Shown one piece after another: positions 1 through 7,886 of a stretch of DNA of 21,226 bases. The stretch comes from Candidatus Nitrosopumilus sp. (lineage in GTDB: Archaea > Thermoproteota > Nitrososphaeria > Nitrososphaerales > Nitrosopumilaceae). The notes under the pieces are model-generated. The model had not been told where the DNA came from and made no database searches. It was given only the letters and a program-made list of their open reading frames with translations. The stretch lies in assembly GCA_029864805.1 (NCBI GenBank), contig JAOTSS010000035.1, positions 1 to 21,226 of the forward strand, given 5' to 3'. The translations under genes were made by a program, and so were the position numbers. Within the stretch, counting starts at the first letter, position 1, and each line of letters opens with the position of its first letter.

Positions 1-159
1 TTTTCAGCTGATAGTGATGAAGGAAAAAGAATGGAAATGCTAGAAATACCATCTCATAAATTCTATCTAGGGGTTCAATTCCATCCAGAGTTTAATAGTA
101 GACCGGGATATCCAGAAGAATCCTTTACAGCATTTGTTAAAGCAGCATCTGAAAAATAG
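1..159 (+). CDS. pyrG: CTP synthase, C-terminal end (partial)
   Basis: Only the last 52 codons lie in the window; the frame is open from base 1 to the TAG at 157-159. The sequence VQFHPEF at residues 25-31 of the fragment is the His-Pro-Glu motif of class I glutamine amidotransferase domains, which supplies two members of the Cys-His-Glu triad. The following 'SRPGYPEESFTAFVKAA' is the usual tail of CTP synthase, which converts UTP to CTP using glutamine-derived ammonia in the cytoplasm. The nucleophilic cysteine and the synthetase domain are outside the window. Other GATase enzymes share the HPE motif, but the context 'HPEFNSRP' favours PyrG. It is convergent with the NAD kinase gene. Confidence 0.85.
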   Translation, partial: FSADSDEGKRMEMLEIPSHKFYLGVQFHPEFNSRPGYPEESFTAFVKAASEK

Positions 160-376
160 ATCATTTAATCCAATCCCAAAACTAGGAATTTGTTAGATAG
201 AGAACAAGACAGTCAGAATTAAAGCCATAAAAAAATACAAGTAATGCAGTAAAGATTATGAATAATAATGATTTCGTTATGATGAATGTTTTAAAGAAAA
301 GATTCAATGAAGAATTAAAATATCAAAAAACACGGTAAAATACACCAAAAAATCTCCAGAGATAAATTATAGGTAA
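160..376. other. AT-rich spacer between convergent genes
   Basis: This 217-bp stretch separates the 3' ends of pyrG and the NAD kinase gene. A 26-codon ATG ORF (258-338, +) is present but has no recognisable motif and no clear TATA box at leaderless distance. No tRNA cloverleaf is seen. It probably contains the termination regions of both neighbours. Confidence 0.4.
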
Positions 377-1375
377 TTATTCAATTTTAGATATTTCATA
401 AATTTTCTGTCTGGCATCACGGATAGATACTTTCTTTTTGACATATCCTTTTTTCAAGAGATGACTTAATGCCAATCTGACAGTTCTATCGGGGAGTAAT
501 GTCTTGTTTGCCAGATCCTTTTGTGTTAATGCACCTTCATATTCTAATGTCTTTAAAAGTAATTTTGAACTTGGTGGCATACTCAATAATTCCTCGGCCA
601 AGTGAACTTTTTTTGCCAATGCGGAAATTGCAGTAGAGTCTTTTTTTAGACGAATGATTTTAGCAGGAGGAAAAAATTGAGTACATTCAACAGTTTTGTT
701 CACTTTGAATCTATCGAGGCCATCAAGTATCGCCTCACAGTGTAATCTTGCAGAGACATCATCAATTTCAATCAAACTCTCATTAGACACAATAATTGGT
801 CTTCGTGTTACATCAAGGGAATTTACTGAAATTATTTCAAATACTGCAGAATCTTGAAACAAGACAGGACCTCCAGCAGACATGGAATATGCAGAAGAGC
901 CAATTGGAGTAGAAACAATTATTCCGTCACTGTTGTCGTGCCACACTTCCTCCCCATTTACTCTCAATGAATGTTCCATCAACATAGCACTTTTTGATGA
1001 AAATACAGCTACATCATTTAAAACAGGATAGACATTTTTGCCATCAATTTTTACACCAAGTCGTGGAACTTCTTCAACAGTGTAATTTTGTTTTTTCAAA
1101 ATTCCAACAAATGAAGAAAATTCTCTTAGTTCAATCTGTGCTAAAAATCCGCTTGCTTCCCCTTCATTGATACCTAGGACAGGAGAGGTAGAATCAAAAG
1201 TTCTATGAAAATAATTTCTGACGCCCTTATCTCCACCCAATACAATAACACAATCAGCAGATTTACCTTTTGATTTTGTTATTGGAAATGATTTGATATC
1301 ATTTTCATCCAAAATTTTTTTGATTATCTTTGCTGCGTTTTCGGTAGTTCCAGAACCATAGATTCCTATTTGCAC
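377..1375 (-). CDS. nadK: NAD kinase-like protein with C-terminal winged helix
   Basis: The first ~250 residues show the ATP-NAD kinase fold: a glycine-rich GGDKG (usual form GGDGT, first Asp kept), GINEGEASGFLA (GINxGxLGFL), NDV (usual NE/ND pair) and TPIGSSAYSMSAGGP (TPTGSTAYxxSAGGP). The predicted reaction is NAD phosphorylation to NADP in the cytoplasm. The last ~65 residues form a winged helix: ALTQKDLANKT, then a recognition helix around DRTVRLALSHLLKKGYV. This may allow DNA binding or dimerisation, which is inference. Start: the frame opens at TTG 1390, but GTG 1375 (MQIGIYGSG) is preferred because a TATA-like TTTTATTCT lies ~27 nt upstream and the protein then begins at the first beta strand. 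The GGDKG change is odd; catalytic function is likely but not certain. Confidence 0.82.
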   Translation of the reverse strand: MQIGIYGSGTTENAAKIIKKILDENDIKSFPITKSKGKSADCVIVLGGDKGVRNYFHRTFDSTSPVLGINEGEASGFLAQIELREFSSFVGILKKQNYTVEEVPRLGVKIDGKNVYPVLNDVAVFSSKSAMLMEHSLRVNGEEVWHDNSDGIIVSTPIGSSAYSMSAGGPVLFQDSAVFEIISVNSLDVTRRPIIVSNESLIEIDDVSARLHCEAILDGLDRFKVNKTVECTQFFPPAKIIRLKKDSTAISALAKKVHLAEELLSMPPSSKLLLKTLEYEGALTQKDLANKTLLPDRTVRLALSHLLKKGYVKKKVSIRDARQKIYEISKIE

Positions 1376-1396
1376 AAAAGAAACAATCAATTCAGT

Positions 1397-1405
1397 AGAA
1401 TAAAA
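1397..1405 (-). promoter_or_regulatory. TATA-like box of the NAD kinase gene
   Basis: On the minus strand the sequence reads TTTTATTCT, centred ~27 nt before GTG 1375. This is the spacing expected for a leaderless archaeal transcript and is the reason GTG 1375 is chosen over TTG 1390. The rest of 1406-1604 (about 200 bp) shows no gene. Confidence 0.45.
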
Positions 1406-1604
1406 GAATAATGTACACTTTACTCGTGTAACAAACTTGATTTTGCATTATTTTTTATACGCCCAATAGAAACTAGGCATATTCAATAAATATTCCCAAG
1501 AAGTATAAACACAGCATTATGAATTTTATATGAACTTCAGTACCTAAACAATTCTTAAAACCTAAGGATTAGAATATGTTGGTAGTTTGGAATAGAAAAA
1601 AAGT

Positions 1605-1805
1605 TCATTGATTAGCTCGGGCGCAACCACATTTAACATAAACTACTTTGTATTCCCCGTCAGATTTTACATTATGGGACATTGGTTTTCGGCAATGTTG
1701 ACACTCTACAAAGCCATGATATTCATCAACTTTGACCATCTTGTATTTCCAAGATTTTGTTTGTTCATCCCAATATACAGAATTAATTTCGGATGGACCT
1801 TCCAT
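1605..1805 (-). CDS. Small zinc-ribbon-like hypothetical protein
   Basis: A 66-residue protein with VECQHCRKPM in the middle and VKCGCARANQ at the end. The CxxC and CxC pairs could hold one zinc ion. Between the pairs is a short beta-rich segment (GEYKVVYV). The N-terminal part contains SVYWDEQTKSWKY, an aromatic, charged stretch. The frame is open to a TTG at 1829, adding 8 residues, but ATG 1805 gives the more natural start. No enzyme motif is seen; nucleic-acid binding or protein-protein contact is only a guess. It faces away from the small membrane protein gene at 1934. Confidence 0.6.
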   Translation of the reverse strand: MEGPSEINSVYWDEQTKSWKYKMVKVDEYHGFVECQHCRKPMSHNVKSDGEYKVVYVKCGCARANQ

Positions 1806-1933
1806 GCTTTGAATTAAACAATTTTTCAATATTTGTTTTTATTGATTTTCAATTATTATCACATCCACATTCAAAGTAAAAAAATATTTTTCCAATCAAT
1901 AGGCTTAAGTTTAAAAATATACAAAACAAATTT

Positions 1934-2143
1934 GTGGATATTTCTTCAAAAAAATTACCAATTGCTTTGATTGTGTTACTTTTAGGAATTCTGATGTTAC
2001 AGATTATCAGTAATGATTCAGATAAAAAATTCATTGATGCTGAAACATGCGAAATTTGGGTTGAAGATAATTTTACTAAAAAACCAACATATCTAAATGA
2101 GTTTGACCCTAAATGCTTAGATTTTAAAAATTTAAATCCATAA
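1934..2143 (+). CDS. Small membrane-anchored hypothetical protein
   Basis: A 69-residue protein from a GTG start. Residues 8-25 (LPIALIVLLLGILMLQII) are a single hydrophobic segment, an N-terminal anchor or uncleaved signal. The remaining ~44 residues are hydrophilic and probably outside the cell, with two cysteines (ETCEIW and PKCLDF) that could form a disulfide. A TATA-like TTTAAAAATAT at 1910-1920 lies 14-24 nt before the GTG, somewhat close but compatible with a leaderless transcript. No family is recognised; similar one-helix small proteins are common in marine ammonia-oxidising archaea. Confidence 0.55.
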   Translation: MDISSKKLPIALIVLLLGILMLQIISNDSDKKFIDAETCEIWVEDNFTKKPTYLNEFDPKCLDFKNLNP

Positions 2144-2189
2144 AAATTTTAAAATAAGTTCTAGCCTATTGAATGTTTATAGATGGGGA

Positions 2190-3059
2190 TTATAAATTTC
2201 TGAATTTAATTAAGTTATAAAAATACGATGCATTATTTTGGACTATACCTTTCGAGGGAATTTTCTGTAGACCAAGATTTCTTGAATCAAGTGCGGCCTG
2301 GGCAGCACCTCCAGCAAAGGATAGGGCCCACAAATAGTCTTTTTCTTTTAACATGGTACATGCAAAAGTACTACAAAAAATATCACCTATTCCAGTTGTA
2401 TCATGAAGATTTTTGTTTGGAAGAGTGATAGAGTAAATTTTATCTTTTACCAAAAGAGAAACATCAGTTTTATTTGTCAGGAGTACATATTCAATTCCTT
2501 TTTTTTGTAATGCCAACATCATTTCATCATAGGTTCCATTAACAAGACACTTTCCCTCATCAGGATTAATCTTGATTGCATTAACGTCAGACAAATCAAG
2601 GTCAGTATCTTTCAAAACAATATTATTTTGGTCGTCTTTTTGTCTCAAAAATCCCTGAGGATCAATGAAGATGAAGTTTGAATCATTTTTAATTTTTTTA
2701 AAAACATTATCGGATATTTCATGAAATATTGGACTAATAAGATGCCCATCAGCAGATATTTTAGAATAGTCTAGAGGATCACATTCATTTTCAAGTTTAA
2801 GGACTCTATCTGAACCATTAATGGTAATTGCAAATTTTGTAGTATTATTTTCAGATTCTGAATTTATAAAATTTATTTTATTTTCAATGAGATATTGTTT
2901 TGGAAAATCAGGACCAAATTTTGTAAACAAATCAACATCAAATTTGAATTGCCTTGCAGTTATGCCACAATAACATGCAGACCCCCCAATTTGTTCATAA
3001 TTAGAGCCATTGATAGTAATGATGTCAATTGCACAATGTGCAAATACAGCTAATTTCAT
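2190..3059 (-). CDS. PfkB-family carbohydrate/nucleoside kinase
   Basis: A 289-residue ribokinase-fold kinase. Near the N-terminus, IGGSACYCGITARQF matches the PfkB signature 1 region (GGxxxN/xAxxAARLG). At residues ~220-226, DTTGIGDIFC is the anion-hole and catalytic-base motif (DTxGxGD), followed by SFAGGAAQAAL. It should transfer ATP phosphate to a sugar or nucleoside; the substrate cannot be read from sequence. The frame extends to 3110, but ATG 3059 is chosen because MKLAVFAHCAIDII is the first beta strand of the fold and the region upstream encodes the end of a 38-aa zinc protein in another frame. The two are likely co-transcribed (25 nt apart). Confidence 0.82.
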   Translation of the reverse strand: MKLAVFAHCAIDIITINGSNYEQIGGSACYCGITARQFKFDVDLFTKFGPDFPKQYLIENKINFINSESENNTTKFAITINGSDRVLKLENECDPLDYSKISADGHLISPIFHEISDNVFKKIKNDSNFIFIDPQGFLRQKDDQNNIVLKDTDLDLSDVNAIKINPDEGKCLVNGTYDEMMLALQKKGIEYVLLTNKTDVSLLVKDKIYSITLPNKNLHDTTGIGDIFCSTFACTMLKEKDYLWALSFAGGAAQAALDSRNLGLQKIPSKGIVQNNASYFYNLIKFRNL

Positions 3060-3084
3060 TTTTTTGATTTTTAGAATAAAGGAT

Positions 3085-3201
3085 TTAGTTTTTTGCATTC
3101 TTTTTATCAAAGCAGTTTTTGCATAAAATCCAGCCCTTTTCTACCACTAATTCAACGCCTGATCTAAAGCAATTATGACAAAGCCCGTGCACCACCATCA
3201 T
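3085..3201 (-). CDS. 38-aa zinc-ribbon mini-protein
   Basis: A tiny ORF starting with two consecutive ATG codons at 3201 and 3198 and ending with TAA at 3085-3087. It encodes GLCHNCFRSG, then WILCKNCFDKK, giving two CxxC knuckles separated by 15 residues, a complete four-cysteine zinc ribbon. It precedes the PfkB kinase gene by 25 nt on the same strand, suggesting co-transcription. A TATA-like TTTTAATT (3221-3228, minus strand) is ~24 nt upstream. Its reading frame conflicts with the N-terminal extension otherwise possible for the kinase, so it also helps fix that start. Function unknown. Confidence 0.6.
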   Translation of the reverse strand: MMVVHGLCHNCFRSGVELVVEKGWILCKNCFDKKNAKN

Positions 3202-3280
3202 TTGAAATTATTTAATCTAGAATTAAAACATGGATCTATTTTGTTAAAAATCATTTAAAATTTGACTGTAGTCACCAAGA

Positions 3281-3287
3281 ATATAAG
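3281..3287 (+). promoter_or_regulatory. TATA box of rps26e
   Basis: ATATAAG is centred ~25 nt before the ATG at 3309, the position expected for a leaderless archaeal promoter, and supports ATG 3309 over the in-frame ATG at 3297. Confidence 0.55.
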
Positions 3288-3308
3288 TAGGCAAAATTGT
3301 TTATTTTC

Positions 3309-3596
3309 ATGCCACTTAAACGTGCAAGTAGAGGACGTACTAAGGGAGGGAAAGGATCATCGGGCACAGTACAATGTACAAACTGTGGTCAAACGGTTCC
3401 CAAAGACAAAGCAAAAAAAGTAACATCCAAGTTAAATTTGGTAGAACACACACTAGCAAAAGAACTACGTGCACAAGGAGCATACATTGCATCCCCAACA
3501 GTTTTGAAATGGTATTGTATTTCATGTGCAATTCACTTCAAAATTCTTAAAATCAGATCAGAAGATAGTAGAAGGAAACGCGGAAAACTACGTTAG
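3309..3596 (+). CDS. rps26e: 30S ribosomal protein S26e
   Basis: A 95-residue basic protein. It begins MPLKRASRGRTKGGKGSSG, the conserved start of S26e, and carries VQCTNCGQTVPKDKA and WYCISCAIH, the two CxxC pairs that bind the structural zinc. The C-terminal tail ends in RSEDSRRKRGKLR. S26e sits near the mRNA exit region of the small subunit; in archaea it is found in Thermoproteati (TACK) but not in most Euryarchaeota, which supports the taxonomic placement. ATG 3309 is preferred over 3297 by homology of the N-terminus and by the TATA box. It ends 2 bp from the stop of the convergent phosphatidyltransferase gene. Confidence 0.93.
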   Translation: MPLKRASRGRTKGGKGSSGTVQCTNCGQTVPKDKAKKVTSKLNLVEHTLAKELRAQGAYIASPTVLKWYCISCAIHFKILKIRSEDSRRKRGKLR

Positions 3597-3598
3597 AA

Positions 3599-4171
3599 TT
3601 ATTCTCGAATATTTTTTACAGTAACAATCATTCTTTGAATTAGAGTAATACCTGCAATTATTACAACAATTACAACTGCAATATCCATAAAACCAATAAT
3701 ACCTACAACTGCAATTACCAATAGTCTTTCAGCTCTTTCACCAATACCAATTCCCTGAAGTTTGATGTTTATTGCATCAGATTTTGCTCGAGCATAGCTT
3801 ACCAGTAATGATAAAGTGATTGCAAGCAATACAATATATGGTTCTACATATCCACCAATTAAAATTCCTAGAAATATTGCAACTTCTGCAATTTTGTCAA
3901 ACATCGAATCAAGGTAAGAACCTTTTTTGGAAGTTTGTCCAGTAACTCTTGCAACCTGACCATCAACCATATCAAAAAATCCCGATACAAGTAGCAATAC
4001 CCCCCCAATTATTAATCCAAATTCAATCCCAACACCATAAACTATTGCAGAAATCAATGCAAATACAAGGCCAACAACTGTCCAAAAATTAGGCGATAGT
4101 CCTGTGGATGCAAACCCTTTTCCGATTTTTTCAAGTGTTGGTCGAAGTGTTTCTCGAAGATTATTTAACAC
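3599..4171 (-). CDS. CDP-alcohol phosphatidyltransferase (archaeal phospholipid synthase)
   Basis: A 190-residue polytopic membrane protein with the full family signature: D67xxD70-G71xxA74R75, then G84xxxD88xxxD92 (DMVDGQVARVTG ... GSYLDSMFD). The four aspartates bind the metal ions. About five to six hydrophobic helices follow. In archaea these enzymes move an alcohol phosphate onto CDP-archaeol; archaetidylinositol-phosphate synthase is the most likely identity, archaetidylglycerol-phosphate synthase the alternative. The start is GTG 4171 (MLNNLRETLRPTLEK); a minus-strand TTTATTAGA at ~4192-4200 lies ~26 nt upstream and supports it. Confidence 0.88.
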   Translation of the reverse strand: MLNNLRETLRPTLEKIGKGFASTGLSPNFWTVVGLVFALISAIVYGVGIEFGLIIGGVLLLVSGFFDMVDGQVARVTGQTSKKGSYLDSMFDKIAEVAIFLGILIGGYVEPYIVLLAITLSLLVSYARAKSDAINIKLQGIGIGERAERLLVIAVVGIIGFMDIAVVIVVIIAGITLIQRMIVTVKNIRE

Positions 4172-4191
4172 GTGATAACCCCAACAGTACT

Positions 4192-4200
4192 ATCTAATAA
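4192..4200 (-). promoter_or_regulatory. TATA box of the phosphatidyltransferase gene
   Basis: Minus-strand TTTATTAGA, centred ~25-27 nt before GTG 4171. It fits a leaderless transcript and supports the GTG as the start. Confidence 0.45.
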
Positions 4201-4255
4201 AGGCAATACCAACAAAAACGAATCAATATAGGGTCAAATTTTAGGAATAGAAATT

Positions 4256-5131
4256 TTATTTATTAGGTGAAAGATTCATGGCAATTAAAGTAGAAATGAT
4301 TTTTGCCGCAAGGGATGCAGTGGAGCCATTGTCATGATACGGATTCAACTCTACAATATCTACACCTACTACCTTTGTTTCCTTAAATGAGTGAATCATA
4401 TCAAACAATTCCCTAGAGGTAATTCCCACTGCTTCAGGATTGCCAACTCCCGGGGCAAATGCAGGATCAAGTACATCAAGATCAAAACTAGAATAGATAG
4501 TATCAAAAGTAGAGACATAGTCTTTTACAAGTTGTGGTCCTTGCCCATTTCTAATTTCCCTGTCAGAAATTGTTTTGATATTATTTTCTTTAAGAAATTC
4601 CAGTTCTTCTTTTACAAATGCCCTAGCACCAACATGTAAAATATTTTCAGAGCCCCTCTCCTCAACAATTCGTCTAAGATAAGATGCATGGCTCAGTTTA
4701 ATATCTGCAAATTCATCTCGTAAATCATAATGAGCATCAAACACAATGTATCCTGTCTCTTTTGGAAAACTAGCATATGTACCATAAGTGATTGAATGTT
4801 CTCCGCCTAAAATGAAAAGCTGTCGTTGTTTTGCAACAAGTTCAGTAGTGATTTTCTTTACCATGTCAATCATTTCAGATGCAACAACAGTATGACGAGT
4901 GTTTCCAAGATCCTCAATACTCACAGTTTCTAAATTAACTTGAAGATCAGGATGAAAAATTTCAATGTTGTTAAAGGAGTCACGGATTGCATCAGGTCCA
5001 AACCTACAACCAGGTTTGTAAGAATGAGTCGAGTCAAATGGCACACCGAAGATAGTGGCTACTGGTTCTACGCCATCATCTGAAGACGTGATGAGAGGAT
5101 TCCCATTCATATATAAATCAAAAAAACTCAT
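4256..5131 (-). CDS. speB: Agmatinase (ureohydrolase family)
   Basis: A 291-residue ureohydrolase, the normal agmatinase length. Metal ligands are visible in order: H112 in GGEHS, D132-A-H134-Y-D136 in FDAHYDLRDEF, and D217-L-D219 in SSFDLDVLDPAFAPG. The neighbouring SHASYLRR is the substrate-binding strip. The DLRDEF form is typical of agmatinase rather than arginase. The predicted reaction is agmatine plus water to putrescine plus urea in the cytoplasm with two Mn ions. The gene starts 3 bp after the thrS stop, so the two are almost certainly co-transcribed. Some archaeal members act on other guanidino compounds, so substrate is slightly less sure than family. Confidence 0.9.
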   Translation of the reverse strand: MSFFDLYMNGNPLITSSDDGVEPVATIFGVPFDSTHSYKPGCRFGPDAIRDSFNNIEIFHPDLQVNLETVSIEDLGNTRHTVVASEMIDMVKKITTELVAKQRQLFILGGEHSITYGTYASFPKETGYIVFDAHYDLRDEFADIKLSHASYLRRIVEERGSENILHVGARAFVKEELEFLKENNIKTISDREIRNGQGPQLVKDYVSTFDTIYSSFDLDVLDPAFAPGVGNPEAVGITSRELFDMIHSFKETKVVGVDIVELNPYHDNGSTASLAAKIISTLIAMNLSPNK

Positions 5132-5134
5132 CTT

Positions 5135-6997
5135 TTACACCATCAGTTGGGGTCGCTTTGAAAGATATTTTGGTAAATTCAAACCGGTGAAAGGTTTTCC
5201 CATCGTTTGTTCATTTATTTCATTTAGAAAGCCATCAAAAGGCAGTTCACGAACATTGCCTGTTTGTCTATCACGAATGCTAAGATTTTCTGAATTTGCT
5301 TCTTTTTCACCAATTACCAAAATATATCGAATCCATTCTTTTTCTGCTTCACGAATTCTTTTGCCTATACTCTCATTTCTATCATCAATGTCCACACGAA
5401 TATTATTTACAGATATTTTATTGCTTAATGTTTTACAAAAATCATCAAATTCACCATTTAGTGGGATTATCCTCACTTGGGTTGGTGCCAGCCACAATGG
5501 AAATTGAGGTTTTCGCCCTTCTTTGGAGTCTCTTGCTGCTTTTTCAAGCAGAGCATAAATAATTCTCTCAATTGCCCCACTGGGAGAATTATGCAGAATT
5601 ATTGGATGTTGAGGAGTATTATATTCATCGATAAATTCAATTCCATATCTATTACCATTCTCCACATCAATCTGGTCAGTAGAGAGAGCAGATGCTTTTC
5701 CCAGTCCATCAATAAAATTAAACTCCCATTTTAGAACAAAATAAAAGAATTTTTCAGTCCACATTTCAACTAATACTGGTTTTCCATGTTTTTTTACCAA
5801 TTCCTCAATTGCAGTTTTATTTTCATTGTAAAAATCTTCAGTAAATCTAATTGCCATGTCATAGTCAGAAGCATAAATTCCAAGATCAGTTAGAACGCTT
5901 TGGGACAAATCAAATCTTATCTTAATCTCATCAACTGCTTGTTCCATGTCTTTACAGAATGCATGGCAGTCAGGCATTGTGAATGCTCTAAGACGTCGAA
6001 GGCCTACAAGTTCGCCGGATTGTTCTCTTCTAAAGCTATATCTTGTGAGCTCATATAGTTTGTATGGAAGATTTTTGTGAGACATTTGATATTGATTAGC
6101 CATTAAAAATTGCCCAAAACAAGCTGCAAATCTTAAAAATAATTTTTTGCCTTCTGAGTCAATATTATATTGTCTTGCAGGAAATCGATTAAAGTAACTA
6201 ACCATACTTGGATGTTCAGAATCATACATGATTGGTGTTTCAACTTCATATCCACCATATTCTTTAACTCTATCAGTAACATAGCGTTCAATCAAAGATT
6301 TAATCAATCTACCATTAGGATAAAAACGCATGTTGCCAGAATCAGACGCAGGTTCGTAATCTGCAATTCCCATTTTCTTCATTAATGCAACATGAGGAGG
6401 AGGTTCATCTACATGTCTCTGTTTTGCTGATTCGTATTTTGCCAATGATTCCAAGTTTTTATGATTTGAAAAATTGAAATCCCCAATGTTAGACATTGTT
6501 CCATCAGGAGACATTATCTTCCAAATAGATCTAATTTTTGATTCGCTTTTTAATGCATCTGAAGTAATTTCGTCAGTTTGTGAACTAGAATTTTTTGTTA
6601 CTACTTTGGAGCTTTCAGCTAATGGGTGTCCCTTCACTTGAAGTTTGTAGGATTTTGTCCATCCAAATGGAGAATGAGAAACTTCAAGATCCAATGCAGT
6701 AGATTCCATTTCTTTGAGCAATGATATAGCCACAGAGGGTTTTGCAAGATTAGAACTGAGATGAGCATACGGATATAATAATAATTTTTTGCATCCGATT
6801 TTTTCCATTGAATTTTTAATTTGTGAAATAGCATCTTGTGCGACGGAGGAATCATCACCATCTTCTATTGCAACAAATACAACCACTAGTTCTTCTAGTC
6901 TTTGAGTTTCGGTATTTTCAATATCTTCAGCAGACTTGATTTCCTTTTTTATTGGAGTGTACTCAATGCTATCACAATGAAGTTGTAATATTCGCAT
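5135..6997 (-). CDS. thrS: Threonyl-tRNA synthetase, archaeal type
   Basis: A 620-residue class II synthetase. Residues 1-~140 (MRILQLHCDSIEY ...) form the archaeal editing domain, related to D-aminoacyl-tRNA deacylase, which removes mischarged serine. Catalytic core: motif 1 around GRLIKSLIERYVTDRV (229-244), motif 2 FRREQSGELVGLRRLRAF (322-339), motif 3 GAIERIIYALLE (474-485, Arg478). Zinc ligands appear as C293 (AACFGQ), H345 (PDCHAFC) and H469 (ILHNSPSG). The anticodon-binding domain occupies ~505-600. The ATG start is supported by a TTTAAA box at 7021-7026, ~26 nt upstream. It leads an operon with speB, 3 bp downstream. Confidence 0.95.
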   Translation of the reverse strand: MRILQLHCDSIEYTPIKKEIKSAEDIENTETQRLEELVVVFVAIEDGDDSSVAQDAISQIKNSMEKIGCKKLLLYPYAHLSSNLAKPSVAISLLKEMESTALDLEVSHSPFGWTKSYKLQVKGHPLAESSKVVTKNSSSQTDEITSDALKSESKIRSIWKIMSPDGTMSNIGDFNFSNHKNLESLAKYESAKQRHVDEPPPHVALMKKMGIADYEPASDSGNMRFYPNGRLIKSLIERYVTDRVKEYGGYEVETPIMYDSEHPSMVSYFNRFPARQYNIDSEGKKLFLRFAACFGQFLMANQYQMSHKNLPYKLYELTRYSFRREQSGELVGLRRLRAFTMPDCHAFCKDMEQAVDEIKIRFDLSQSVLTDLGIYASDYDMAIRFTEDFYNENKTAIEELVKKHGKPVLVEMWTEKFFYFVLKWEFNFIDGLGKASALSTDQIDVENGNRYGIEFIDEYNTPQHPIILHNSPSGAIERIIYALLEKAARDSKEGRKPQFPLWLAPTQVRIIPLNGEFDDFCKTLSNKISVNNIRVDIDDRNESIGKRIREAEKEWIRYILVIGEKEANSENLSIRDRQTGNVRELPFDGFLNEINEQTMGKPFTGLNLPKYLSKRPQLMV

Positions 6998-7020
6998 GTA
7001 TTCAAATCAATTAGTCTAAG

Positions 7021-7026
7021 TTTAAA
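7021..7026 (-). promoter_or_regulatory. TATA box of the thrS-speB operon
   Basis: TTTAAA (same on both strands) is centred ~26 nt upstream of the thrS ATG at 6997. The remainder of the spacer to 7195 has an 8-bp palindrome TGACGTCA at 7130-7137 but no tRNA or ORF of note. Confidence 0.45.
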
Positions 7027-7195
7027 ATCCTTAGTATTTTGTTAAGTTTTAGAAAAAAGTGATAGAGTTACCCAAAAATGTAACCTCGATTTAAAGACAA
7101 TTTGAGAACATGTTGAATTAGTGTTGACCTGACGTCATCAGATCATAAAAGAAACAACTCATTTAGAATCCACACTCTAACAAAACTAATCATAA

Positions 7196-7606
7196 ATGAA
7201 TAAAACGACACAAACTCAGATCAATTTGGGGGATTACAACAAGCCACAGGAACAAACCAAAGCAGTAGGCATAGGCAAGATTTTAGGCAAGGTTATCAAC
7301 ATCAAAGACTTTAGAACCAACAGGGGTAAACCATCACCATACACTCCAAAGGATTCAATTGGAGATGATGGGTTGACGGATTATAATGTCATTGACACTG
7401 TGGAGACATTTGATGTGAATGATCAAATGGTAAGTTCATTTTTTGTAACACCTGCAATAGTTAAGCAGATTCAAAGGGTTCCAAATTACCAGTCAGAGTT
7501 ATCTGCTGGGAAAATATTTGGGCCATGTAAGATAGGTCAGAAAAAATCTGCAAAGACCAACGCAAACTATTGGTGTCTTCTTTTCTCCGGAGAAGAAGGC
7601 TACTAG
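7196..7606 (+). CDS. Hypothetical protein, 136 aa, head of the small-gene island
   Basis: The protein is soluble and rich in Gln, Lys and Asp, with no membrane segment. Visible regions: a polar N-terminus (1-22), a beta-like strip GIGKILGKVINIKDF (25-39), a middle segment VETFDVNDQMVSSFFV, and a C-terminal basic stretch IGQKKSAKTNANYWCLL. The alternating pattern could be a small beta-barrel, but this is a guess and no family is recognised. It is the largest product of a run of very small genes downstream on the same strand. A weak TATA-like TTTAGAA lies ~26-30 nt upstream of the ATG. A virus- or plasmid-derived origin is possible but not shown. Confidence 0.6.
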   Translation: MNKTTQTQINLGDYNKPQEQTKAVGIGKILGKVINIKDFRTNRGKPSPYTPKDSIGDDGLTDYNVIDTVETFDVNDQMVSSFFVTPAIVKQIQRVPNYQSELSAGKIFGPCKIGQKKSAKTNANYWCLLFSGEEGY

Positions 7607-7659
7607 TATTTTTTATTTAGAATTACGCCGGTATATATCAAAGGAAGACCAACAAAAGT

Positions 7660-7761
7660 ATGTTAAGAAAAATCATTAAATTGAAATTTGATTCTTTTGA
7701 AGATAAAACAAATGATGAAAAAATCTCAAATACAACAAAAAGATGTGACAAAATAAAATGA
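7660..7761 (+). CDS. 33-aa charged hypothetical protein
   Basis: Starts ATG 7660 and ends with TGA 7759-7761, which overlaps the next ORF's ATG as ATGA. The product is very lysine- and aspartate-rich (MLRKIIKLKFDSFEDK, then TKRCDKIK) and has no recognised domain. The ATGA overlap with a zinc-finger-like ORF is the main reason to consider it real, by translational coupling. Confidence 0.35.
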   Translation: MLRKIIKLKFDSFEDKTNDEKISNTTKRCDKIK

Positions 7762-7886
7762 AATATCACTGCAAACAATGTGATTTCAATTGGAAGGGAA
7801 CTTCAAATATTTTTGATAAAGTATGTGAACATGAAAAAATACATTTGAAGAAAATTGAAGTGAAAACGAACAAGGATGAAAAATAA
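7758..7886 (+). CDS. 42-aa C2H2-like zinc-finger mini-protein
   Basis: The ATG overlaps the previous stop (ATGA). The sequence begins MKYHCKQCDFNWKG and continues VCEHEKIHLKK, so C5, C8, H25 and H29 (or C23) can coordinate zinc with a finger-like loop of about 16 residues and aromatic/hydrophobic positions F10 and F19. The tail is lysine-rich, consistent with nucleic-acid contact. Its TAA stop overlaps the next ATG (TAATG). No closer family name can be given. Confidence 0.5.
   Translation: MKYHCKQCDFNWKGTSNIFDKVCEHEKIHLKKIEVKTNKDEK

Noticed and set aside
258..338. 26-codon ATG ORF after pyrG
   Set aside because: No domain, no clear promoter and low complexity (Asn/Lys); insufficient support.
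1391..1604. Small RNA or ORF in the gap before the 66-aa zinc protein
   Set aside because: Only very short ORFs and a weak TACAC/GTGTA hairpin around 1414-1430; not enough for a call.
6998..7195. tRNA gene or attachment site next to thrS
   Set aside because: No T-loop (GGTTCRA) or cloverleaf is visible, and no direct repeat with the other end of the island was found by eye.
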